Shown: piece after piece, positions 55,142-62,586 of the stretch | Layout: the number at the start of each line of letters is the position of its first letter | Position numbering within the stretch: position 1 is the stretch's first letter | Assembly: GCF_900101995.1 (NCBI RefSeq) | Contig: NZ_FNAS01000005.1 | Coordinates: 1-64,000 of the forward strand | Direction: 5' to 3' | Length of the DNA stretch: 64,000 bases | Origin: Riemerella columbipharyngis | GTDB lineage: Bacteria; Bacteroidota; Bacteroidia; Flavobacteriales; Weeksellaceae | The notes under the pieces: model-generated | The model's input: only the letters and a program-made list of their open reading frames with translations | What the model was told of the DNA's origin: nothing | Database searches by the model: none | Translations under genes and position numbers: made by a program

Positions 55142-57172
55142 TCATTTGAATAATTGGAAAACAAAAAACGAAGCAATATAGGCTAAACCCGTCATCCCTA
55201 AGAGCTGTATCAGCGTCCATCTGATGCTCTTGGTTTCTTTGTACACTACGGCAATCGTAGAGATACACTGCATAGCAAAAGCATAATATATCAGTAGAGA
55301 AGCACCTGAAGCTAATGTAAAGACTTTGCTGCCATCAGGATATTGGTCTTTTTTCATTCTATCAATGATTTTTTCTTCCGGAGCTTCGTCATTCAAACTG
55401 TAAAGCGTGGACATCGTTCCCACAAAAACTTCTCTCGCCGCAAAACTGGTAATGATGCTTACTCCCATTTTCCAATTGTATCCCAAAGGTTTTATTATAG
55501 GTTCCATTCCTCTACCCATTTTAGCGAGGTAAGAGTTTTCTAATTCTACATTGGAAGCTACCATTTCATTCTTTTGTGGGCTTGGTCCGAAGTAGCTCAA
55601 TACCCAAATAATGATACTCACGGCAAAGATTATTTTTCCGGCTCCTGTGATGAAAGCCCATACTTTTTTTAGGGTCATTTTTAGGTCATAGCCCCAAAGC
55701 GGCATTTTATAGGTGGGTAAATCCATTACCAAGAATGATTTTTCCTTAGTTTTAATGATGGTCTTTAATAATAAAGAACTTAGAAGTACCATTACAAAGC
55801 CCAATAAATACATTATTAAAAGGGTAATCGCCTGTAAACTTATCCCAAAGTACTTTTGACTGGGGATAACGAGAGAAATAATAATACTGTAGATAGGAAG
55901 CCTTGCGGAGCAGGTCATAAAAGGAGTTACAATGATGGTAATAAGCCGCTCCTTCATATTCTCTATATTTCGGGCTGCCATAATCGCAGGAATGGCACAC
56001 GCCGTACCCGAGACTAATGGAACTATACTTTTGCCATTCAGCCCAAAGGGTCTTAGAAACCTGTCCATCAAAAATATGACTCTTGCCATATACCCCGAAT
56101 CTTCCAAAAGGTATAAAAAATAGAGCAAAATTCCAATTTGAGGAGCAAAGACAACCACACCTCCTACCCCCGGCAATATCCCGTCTGCCACCAAACTGCT
56201 GAGAGGACCATCCGGCAGGTTTTCTTTGGTAATGCCGGCAAGCCAGTCAAAGAGGCTTTCTATCCAATCCATAGGGTATTGGGCTAATGTGAATACACTC
56301 TGGAAGATGACAAGCAGTAGTAATAAAAAGATAATATATCCCCAAAATTTGTGCACCAATATTCGGTCTAATTTCTCGGTAAGCAGCTCTTTGAAATTAG
56401 CTTTTTTTACGATAACTCTTTTGATGATTTTATCAATGTCTTGATACCGCCTGATGGTCTCTTGCACTTGCATTCGTTTTTGCGAGGTGTGTTTAAGAGC
56501 ATCGGATAAGTCTTTGGCATCTATCAATTTATGATTGGAGCATAGAGCTACCCAGTTTCTATAGAGGTTGGGCTCGCTGGAAGCAGCGGATAGTTTTTCT
56601 ATAATTCCCCTTTGCTCCATAGGAATATCAAAGGAAATCGTTTCTTTTTTGGAAAAGAGATTATCGTAGATGCCTTGCCTCAAGTTCTCCACTCCGATGC
56701 CTTTTTTGGCGTTGGTGGTATAGACTTTCACGCCTAATTCTTTTTCTATAGTTTCAATGTTTAGGCTGATGCCTCTTTTCTCGGTTTGGTCTATTTGGTT
56801 GATGACCAATACCATCGGTATTCCTAAATCTTGAATCTGCTGCAGCATCAACAAGCCTCTTTTGATACTGAGAGCTTCTATGGTGTAAACCACTCCGCAA
56901 TAGTTCTTCTCCTCCTGAATGAGATAATCACTGAACACAGCCTCGTCTTCCGAAGACGGATAGATGCTATACGCTCCCGGCAGGTCTATCACTTCTACCT
57001 CCTCGTCTCGGTAGGTATAGTTACCGGCAAGACTGGCTACTGTAACCCCCGCATAGTTCCCCGTCTTTTGATTGGTATGGCAGAGGGTGTTGAACAATGT
57101 AGATTTACCCACATTAGGATTACCTACTAAAAGAATTCTTTTTTTTATTTTGGCTTGCATTTTTGTATTCAT
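55142..57172 (-). CDS. feoB: Ferrous iron transporter FeoB
   Basis: A 676-residue protein: an N-terminal GTPase domain (P-loop GNPNVGKSTLFN at about 18-29, switch region GNYAGVTVA, NQID at about 124-127) and a C-terminal membrane domain of about eight helices with the Gate motifs (SGTACAIPAIMAAR and FAAREVFVGTM). It imports Fe2+. The ATG at 57172 is 5 bases after feoA; an ATG at 57160 is also possible. Confidence 0.96.
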   Translation of the reverse strand: MNTKMQAKIKKRILLVGNPNVGKSTLFNTLCHTNQKTGNYAGVTVASLAGNYTYRDEEVEVIDLPGAYSIYPSSEDEAVFSDYLIQEEKNYCGVVYTIEALSIKRGLLMLQQIQDLGIPMVLVINQIDQTEKRGISLNIETIEKELGVKVYTTNAKKGIGVENLRQGIYDNLFSKKETISFDIPMEQRGIIEKLSAASSEPNLYRNWVALCSNHKLIDAKDLSDALKHTSQKRMQVQETIRRYQDIDKIIKRVIVKKANFKELLTEKLDRILVHKFWGYIIFLLLLLVIFQSVFTLAQYPMDWIESLFDWLAGITKENLPDGPLSSLVADGILPGVGGVVVFAPQIGILLYFLYLLEDSGYMARVIFLMDRFLRPFGLNGKSIVPLVSGTACAIPAIMAARNIENMKERLITIIVTPFMTCSARLPIYSIIISLVIPSQKYFGISLQAITLLIMYLLGFVMVLLSSLLLKTIIKTKEKSFLVMDLPTYKMPLWGYDLKMTLKKVWAFITGAGKIIFAVSIIIWVLSYFGPSPQKNEMVASNVELENSYLAKMGRGMEPIIKPLGYNWKMGVSIITSFAAREVFVGTMSTLYSLNDEAPEEKIIDRMKKDQYPDGSKVFTLASGASLLIYYAFAMQCISTIAVVYKETKSIRWTLIQLLGMTGLAYIASFFVFQLFK

Positions 57173-57177
57173 TTTTT

Positions 57178-57432
57178 TTAGAGGGCTTCTACCAGAATAT
57201 ACCGTGCTTCTTCTTCGCGTAGAGCTACCCTGCTTTTTTCAACCCCAAATTCTATATATAGAGGTCCGCCAAAAGGTGCCTGATACAGAACTTCAAAAAC
57301 AGTATCCGGGATAAGCCCCATTTCTATAATCTTCCCGGGCATTTCCTGCTCGTGGTCATCAGTATAACCAGTGATTTTACCTTTCTTACGATGAGGATAA
57401 TTACAAAGTTTAGATTTAATTTTTGTTTCCAA
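57178..57432 (-). CDS. feoA: Ferrous iron transport protein A
   Basis: An 84-residue SH3-fold FeoA: KKGKITGYTDD, GKIIEMGLIPDTVFEVLY, GGPLYIEFGVEKSRVALREEEARYI. FeoA partners the FeoB GTPase. I choose a TTG start at 57432 because it lies just downstream of the promoter box at 57448-57455; a longer frame to an ATG at 57513 would run through the promoter and give an atypical, longer protein. Operon with feoB and the Cys-rich partner. Confidence 0.82.
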   Translation of the reverse strand: METKIKSKLCNYPHRKKGKITGYTDDHEQEMPGKIIEMGLIPDTVFEVLYQAPFGGPLYIEFGVEKSRVALREEEARYILVEAL

Positions 57433-57447
57433 CTTGCTTTTTACCTG

Positions 57448-57477
57448 CAAAGATAAGTTTATTTGAAACAAATCAAA
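57448..57477 (-). promoter_or_regulatory. Promoter of the feo operon
   Basis: TTTG (57477-57474), an 18-base spacer and TATCTTTG (57455-57448) on the minus strand fit the Bacteroidota promoter. It decides the TTG start of feoA. Confidence 0.65.
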
Positions 57478-57716
57478 ATACCGAAAATGGTTTTTATAAA
57501 TTTTCATCATCACCCCGCTACTGACAGTTCTAAATTCAAATCAACTAAAGCATTCAAAATTAAACATTTTCTTTACCACAATCAGCACCCTATAAGAAAC
57601 CTTACCAGAGTACCGCCCAAAATCAAGCATATGTACTTATAATCGTATGTAACTAAAGCTGTATTATGGGGTACAACTTGTCTGCAAAATATAATGACTA
57701 TGAAGAGTAAATTCAC

Positions 57717-57724
57717 TATGTTTG
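57717..57724 (+). promoter_or_regulatory. Candidate -7 box of the decayed barrel gene
   Basis: TATGTTTG on the plus strand, 40 bases upstream of the ATG at 57765. From 57514 to here the spacer holds no gene that I can see. Confidence 0.45.
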
Positions 57725-57764
57725 TACTTTAGTTGAAATTTTATTTAAATAAAGACCAATTTAT

Positions 57765-58298
57765 ATGAAAAAAATTACACTAATAATTTGTATGATTTGT
57801 GCCGGTATTTGCTTTGCTCAAGTACATATTGGGAAATTTTCTAATCCTGATTCTAAATGGACTTACGGAGGATATGCCGGTGTAGGAGGTGTTTTGGGGA
57901 ACAATTCTGAAACCTCTATATACATAGCACCAAGAGTAGGATATCTTGTCGATTCAAACTTAGAGGCAGGACTTAGCGGAAGTCTCAATTGGTTTAGCTC
58001 TAAGTACTACAATGCTTCTACACTCGGAGTTGGCCCTTATGCCAATTAGTATATCGGCAGAAATTTCTTTATCAATGGATTGTTCCAAGAATATTTCATT
58101 AACTATAAGAACAAAAGCAACGATGCAAAAACGAACTATAACGAACCTGCATTATACTTCGGAGCCGGCTATATGCAGCGTATAGGAAATAAAGCTTACA
58201 TTCAAATAGGCGGCATGTACAATGTTTTATACAACAAAGACAAAAACCATTTGGGAGGTGCTTTCGTTCCTAATATCGGGATTGTATTCGGAATCTAA
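57765..58298 (+). pseudogene. Outer-membrane beta-barrel protein gene with one in-frame amber stop
   Basis: One continuous 178-codon frame encodes a small barrel protein: a signal peptide (1-19, ICFAQ), strands such as WTYGGYAGVGGVLG, SIYIAPRVGYLVDSNLEAGLSG and, in the second part, LYFGAGYMQRIGNKAYIQIGGMYNVLY with a C-terminal GIVFGI. A TAG at 58047-58049 interrupts it, after GPYAN and before YIGRNFFING, at a point where the pattern continues without a shift. It is therefore most simply a single nonsense change, and the gene is probably inactive; sequencing error or stop read-through are alternatives. Confidence 0.75.
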
Positions 58299-58315
58299 TC
58301 CTGAATCTTACTAAT

Positions 58316-58917
58316 ATGAATTTAAACAAAATCGTCCAGCCTTTTATTGAAATTTTTCCAGGTGATTTTTCCTTGAATCCAATCCAAAGACAGACGCCTA
58401 AAGTTTTATTATGCAGATTATTTTTGGCAAAAACACGACGAAATGCTTTGCTCAAAGTTTGGATTTGACAAACTTTACGCCGAAGATGCCGATTTTTTCA
58501 TACATTGGCAGGATATGATGGGAATCTAAGCATAGACTATACAATATTTTTAATTGCCTTGAAAAAGGCTTTCTGGATAAGGATTGGCAGGAAATGAACT
58601 ATAAAGTACTTACAGATGAAGATTTTCAAATACTGAGAACTTGGTATGAAAACTACAATACACGATTGAATAAAAATATCATCTCGGCACAAGAATCTTT
58701 GGCATTAATGCAACAATCCAATCCTAAGTTTATCCTCAGAAATTATATGCTCTATGAGAGCATCAACGAACTAAATGAAGACAAAACAGAAATACTAGAT
58801 AAACTTATCACGGCATTAGAAACCCCTTATATAGAAATCTATCCCGAGTTTTCCACAAAAAGACCCCGGAGGTATGACAATACAACCGGATGCTCTATGC
58901 TCTCGTACAGTTCTTAG
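58316..58917 (+). pseudogene. selO: Decayed SelO (protein adenylyltransferase) gene with a large internal deletion
   Basis: The ends are recognisable: MNLNKIVQPFIEIFPGDFS with NPIQRQTPKV at the start matches the SelO N-terminus, and NPKFILRNYMLYESIN plus TGCSMLSYSS at the end match the SelO C-terminus. Between them only about 60 residues survive, in shifting frames (YYADYFWQKHDEMLCSKFG, then IDYTIF). The pseudokinase core with its catalytic residues is gone: some 200 of about 500 residues remain. At least two frameshifts and a premature stop are visible. It lies 18 bases after the decayed barrel gene. Confidence 0.8.
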
Positions 58918-58986
58918 AAATGATTCAATGATTTCATTAATCCTAAAAGAACAGAAACCTCTTTGGCAAATATACTTTTGAAAGGC

Positions 58987-60108
58987 CTACAATGGAACCA
59001 TCTCAGTTACTTCCACATCATAACCTGATATCACAGGCTTTTGGTTTGGTGTTTGCGTAATAATCCTAAATTTTGTAATACCTAAGTTTTTGAGTATCTG
59101 TGTACCTACGCCGTATTCCATATAATTCGCAGAAAGTTTTGGATGAAACTCTTTGCCGTTTTGGAAATCTAAAAACCGTTGTAATTTCAGCATTGTATTT
59201 TCGGCATTAGAAACATTATTGATGAAAACTACAGCCCCTTTTCCCTCGTCATTGATCATCTTAGTAACTTTTTCCAGCAAAAGTTTTTCTCCATTAGCAA
59301 GACGGTTTAGGACATCAAAATATTCGCTGGAGCTCTGTACTCTTACTAGCACAGGCTCATCCTGTTCCCACACTCCTTTAGTCAAGGCAAAATGAATCTG
59401 CTCCGTATGTTTTTCTTGAAAAGCGTGAAAATCAAAATCTCCATATACGGTTTTCACCTTCCTTTCTTCTATTTTGGTAACCAAATCTCCTTTTCTTAGG
59501 CGGTATTCTATCAAGTCTTCTACGGAGATTATTTTCAGCCCGTGTTCTTTGGCCAATTCTTCCAACTGCGGAAGCCTTGCCATAGTGCCGTCTGCGTTCA
59601 TTATTTCACAAATTACTCCACCCTGCTTCAGTCCTGCCATTGTGGTAAGGTCTATGGCGGCTTCGGTGTGCCCAGCTCGTTTCAGTACGCCTCCTTTTTT
59701 TGCTCTTAGCGGGAAGATATGCCCCGGACGCATAAAGTCCGATGGCTTACTGTTTTCATTCATCAGTGCGAGGATTGTTTTGGCTCTGTCTCCAGCAGAT
59801 ATTCCTGTAGAAACGCCATCTCCCAATAAATCTACGGAAACCGTGAATGCGGTCTGTTTGGGGTCGTTACTCCTGGTCACCATAATGTCCAGCCCAAGCT
59901 CGTCGCAGCGTTCTTCCGGCAGCGGCATGCAGATAAGCCCCCTCCCGTATATTGTCATAAAATTAATCATTTCCGGAGTAGCAAGTTCAGCAGCAGCAAG
60001 AAAGTCTCCTTCGTTTTCCCTGTTTTCGTCATCTATTACAATGATGATTTTTCCTTTTTTCAGGTCTTCTAATGCTTCCGGAATAGTATTTAATGTAGTC
60101 TTAGACAT
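58987..60108 (-). CDS. ribB: 3,4-dihydroxy-2-butanone-4-phosphate synthase with degenerate GTP cyclohydrolase II domain
   Basis: A 373-residue RibBA-like protein. The N-terminal RibB domain is intact: DDENRENEGDFLAAAELAT (22-40), FTVSVD, GISAGDRAKT, RPGHIFPLRAKKGG and RAGHTEAAIDL. It converts ribulose-5-phosphate in riboflavin synthesis. The C-terminal half aligns to GTP cyclohydrolase II, but the zinc Cys cluster of active enzymes (CxSECLTGD-CDCG type) is missing: the region reads VRVQSSSEYFDVLNRLANG. The second activity is probably lost, as in other flavobacteria. Own promoter upstream. Confidence 0.9.
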   Translation of the reverse strand: MSKTTLNTIPEALEDLKKGKIIIVIDDENRENEGDFLAAAELATPEMINFMTIYGRGLICMPLPEERCDELGLDIMVTRSNDPKQTAFTVSVDLLGDGVSTGISAGDRAKTILALMNENSKPSDFMRPGHIFPLRAKKGGVLKRAGHTEAAIDLTTMAGLKQGGVICEIMNADGTMARLPQLEELAKEHGLKIISVEDLIEYRLRKGDLVTKIEERKVKTVYGDFDFHAFQEKHTEQIHFALTKGVWEQDEPVLVRVQSSSEYFDVLNRLANGEKLLLEKVTKMINDEGKGAVVFINNVSNAENTMLKLQRFLDFQNGKEFHPKLSANYMEYGVGTQILKNLGITKFRIITQTPNQKPVISGYDVEVTEMVPL

Positions 60109-60138
60109 TTTAAAATTTTAATCCCTTAAATTGAGTTA

Positions 60139-60146
60139 CAAATGTA
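60139..60146 (-). promoter_or_regulatory. Candidate -7 box of ribB
   Basis: TACATTTG on the minus strand, 30 bases upstream of the ribB ATG. Confidence 0.5.
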
Positions 60147-60274
60147 GAAAAAAAAACACTTTCAAGCTCAATAAATTCATGAAAAAATTTAGAAAAATTT
60201 CAATAACTTGTCTTCTGTCTCAAAGAAAAGTAGCTCTAAGAATAGAATTCTATCAAGCAATTATTAGCAGGTAC

Positions 60275-60305
60275 AAAAAATCCCCGCCAGAGAATGGCAG
60301 GGATT
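60275..60305 (-). terminator. Terminator of the OmpA-family gene
   Basis: On the minus strand ATCCCTGCCA and TGGCGGGGAT pair across a 5-base loop with one mismatch, followed by a U6 run; it lies 24 bases after the stop at 60329. Confidence 0.8.
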
Positions 60306-60328
60306 CTTGTGGAGATTTTTCTTTTATT

Positions 60329-61192
60329 TTAGTTGTTGTTCGAGCTTACAGCCGGCTTGTTTTGTCCGGGTGCTATATTCATCAGTTTCATAAATTCGTC
60401 TAATTTAGGCATAATGATGATTTCCGTTCTACGGTTTTCTGCTCTGCCGGAAATACTCATATTTGTGGTTTTAGGATTGTATTCGCTGCGTCCTCCTGCG
60501 GTAATTCTGGACGGATCCACACCAAACTGATTTTGTAAAATCCTTGCTACAGAAGTGGCTCTCAAAGCAGATAGATCCCAGTTGTCTGTAGGTGTAGCAG
60601 AGGATTTCAGCGGTACATTGTCTGTATTTCCTTCTATGAGGACAGAATATTTGTCGTAGTCGTTAATTACTTTTGCTACTTTACCCAATACTTCCATAGC
60701 AGACGGCTGGATGTTCCAATCTCCAGTTTTGTATAGCATCTTGTCGGATAAAGAAATCATTACCACTCCTTTTAGTACTTTTACTTGGACATCAGAGTCG
60801 TCTATATTGTCTAATGAGCGTTTAAGTTTATTGGAGAGAGCAAGATTCAAACTGTCGTTCCTACTATTAGCGGAGATGAGTTGCTTGATATATTTGTTGG
60901 AAGCGTTAATCTCTCCCACCAGTTTATCAATGTTGGTAGAAGAGCGTCCATTATTTGCCAGACAAGCGTCCAAAGAGCTTTTTAGAGCTTCGTTCTGACT
61001 GTTGAGCAGTTTGTTTTGGCTGTCAAGCCCTGCATTTTGTGCTTTCAGGTCTTGGATTTGTCTCTGGTTTTCAGCGGCATTATCCAAGCAGGTTTTGTAG
61101 TTGAGGTTTAGTGCATCGTATTGTTTTTTGCTCACACACGATGTCAAAGAAACAGCCATAGCAGAGATGGCAAAAATTTTTATCAGTTTCAT
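60329..61192 (-). CDS. OmpA-family lipoprotein with coiled-coil region
   Basis: A 287-residue lipoprotein: lipobox LTSC with Cys19, a coiled coil (NYKTCLDNAAENQRQIQDL, SQNKLLNSQNEALKSSLD), and a C-terminal OmpA domain with LIEGNTDNVPL, NWDLSALRATSVARIL and ITAGGRSEYNP, the residues that bind peptidoglycan meso-diaminopimelate. It should tie the outer membrane to the cell wall. The ATG at 61192 is chosen: an upstream start would lie across the TAACTTTG box at 61220-61227. Own terminator downstream. Confidence 0.9.
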   Translation of the reverse strand: MKLIKIFAISAMAVSLTSCVSKKQYDALNLNYKTCLDNAAENQRQIQDLKAQNAGLDSQNKLLNSQNEALKSSLDACLANNGRSSTNIDKLVGEINASNKYIKQLISANSRNDSLNLALSNKLKRSLDNIDDSDVQVKVLKGVVMISLSDKMLYKTGDWNIQPSAMEVLGKVAKVINDYDKYSVLIEGNTDNVPLKSSATPTDNWDLSALRATSVARILQNQFGVDPSRITAGGRSEYNPKTTNMSISGRAENRRTEIIIMPKLDEFMKLMNIAPGQNKPAVSSNNN

Positions 61193-61219
61193 AGTAATAA
61201 TGTTTTCTAAAAATTTAAC

Positions 61220-61227
61220 CAAAGTTA
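61220..61227 (-). promoter_or_regulatory. Candidate -7 box of the OmpA-family gene
   Basis: TAACTTTG on the minus strand, 27 bases upstream of the ATG at 61192. Confidence 0.55.
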
Positions 61228-61251
61228 CAAATTCAATTTGAATATAAAATT

Positions 61252-61259
61252 TATCTTTG
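61252..61259 (+). promoter_or_regulatory. Candidate -7 box of tilS-dsbD
   Basis: TATCTTTG on the plus strand, 19 bases upstream of the tilS TTG start. Confidence 0.5.
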
Positions 61260-61278
61260 CTGTAAAAAATATTAAACC

Positions 61279-62586
61279 TTGTTAAATATTCATAACTTTT
61301 CTTCCGAACTTTCTGCTTTGGTAGAGCAATTTTCGAGCCATACTTATCTTTTAGGGGTAAGCGGAGGGGTAGATTCTATGGTGCTGTGTCATTTATTTTT
61401 GTCTAAAGGTATTGATTTTCAGATATCTCACATCAATTATAAATTAAGAGGCAAAGACTCCGATTTAGACAAAAAAACAGTAGAAGATTTTTGTGTTAAA
61501 AACAAGATTAAACTTCATATTTACGAAGTCTCCGAGAAAGACAACAAGCCTGCCGAAGGGTCTATACAACTATGGGCAAGAGAACTGCGGTACAAGATAT
61601 TCCAAAAAATTATGCGGGAGAAAAATTTGGATTTTTTGGCAACGGCACACCACCTTGATGATAATTTGGAAACTTTCATCATTAATCTTTCCAGAGGAGC
61701 CGGAGTAAAAGGACTTTCGGGTATTCCGAAGTGCGATAATAATATCGTCCGCCCATTACTGGGATTTACGAAAAAAGAAATCTACGCCTATGCAAAAAAT
61801 CAAAAGGTCCCCTACCGGGAAGATTTGTCTAATACAAAGAATGATTATCTAAGAAACGAAATAAGAAATCTTATCATTCCGAAATTATTGGAAACCAATG
61901 GAGCTTTTATGTCTAATTTCAAAAAAAGTATTTCTATCCTTAATGATACCCAGCACTATTTATCGGAAAAGATAGGGCAAGATTTAGAAAACATTACCCT
62001 TAAAAAAAATGATTCGGAATTAACTTTGGACAAAAACAAATTACAACAACTGTCTCCTTTTACCCAATACGAAATCCTTAGACGGTTTGGATTTAATGAC
62101 GCCAAGGAAATTGCTAAGATATTTGATGCCAATACGGGAAGTGTATTCTATACCTCGGAACATCAATTGATAATAAACCGAAATGAACTGATTATCATTA
62201 GCCCAAAAGAAAAAAAAGAAGATTTGCAAGAAATCTCATTGCCGAAAAAAAAAGAAATAGACCTATCCCAATGGATTGGAAACGACTTTGAAACAAAGAA
62301 AATGGTATGGAAATTGGATGCAAACCTTGTAACATTTCCTCTCAAACTTAGACTAAAGAAAGAGGGTGATATTTTCTACCCAATGGGTATGCAAGGGAAG
62401 AAAAAGGTGTCTAAGTATCTGAAAGATGAGAAGCTGTCAATACTGATGAAGCAAAAAATACGGCTGCTCTGTGATGCAAAAGATCGCATTTTGGGGATAG
62501 TACCACTGCGGCAAGATGCAAGATTTGCATCAAAAAGCAATGATAATGAAGTGATTATAATACTAAAGAAATCTAAGAACCAATGA
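61279..62586 (+). CDS. tilS: tRNA(Ile)-lysidine synthase
   Basis: A 435-residue ATP-PPi ligase that makes lysidine at the CAU anticodon of tRNA-Ile2. The PP-loop SGGVDS is at 28-33 (GVSGGVDSMVLCHLF), followed by ATAHHLDDNLETFIINLSRGAGVKGLSG and RPLLGFTKKEIYAYA. The C-terminal TilS domain with FYPMGMQGKKKVSKYLKDEK is complete. The start is TTG: the next in-frame Met lies inside the PP-loop. dsbD begins in the stop codon (ATGA overlap). Confidence 0.94.
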   Translation: MLNIHNFSSELSALVEQFSSHTYLLGVSGGVDSMVLCHLFLSKGIDFQISHINYKLRGKDSDLDKKTVEDFCVKNKIKLHIYEVSEKDNKPAEGSIQLWARELRYKIFQKIMREKNLDFLATAHHLDDNLETFIINLSRGAGVKGLSGIPKCDNNIVRPLLGFTKKEIYAYAKNQKVPYREDLSNTKNDYLRNEIRNLIIPKLLETNGAFMSNFKKSISILNDTQHYLSEKIGQDLENITLKKNDSELTLDKNKLQQLSPFTQYEILRRFGFNDAKEIAKIFDANTGSVFYTSEHQLIINRNELIIISPKEKKEDLQEISLPKKKEIDLSQWIGNDFETKKMVWKLDANLVTFPLKLRLKKEGDIFYPMGMQGKKKVSKYLKDEKLSILMKQKIRLLCDAKDRILGIVPLRQDARFASKSNDNEVIIILKKSKNQ

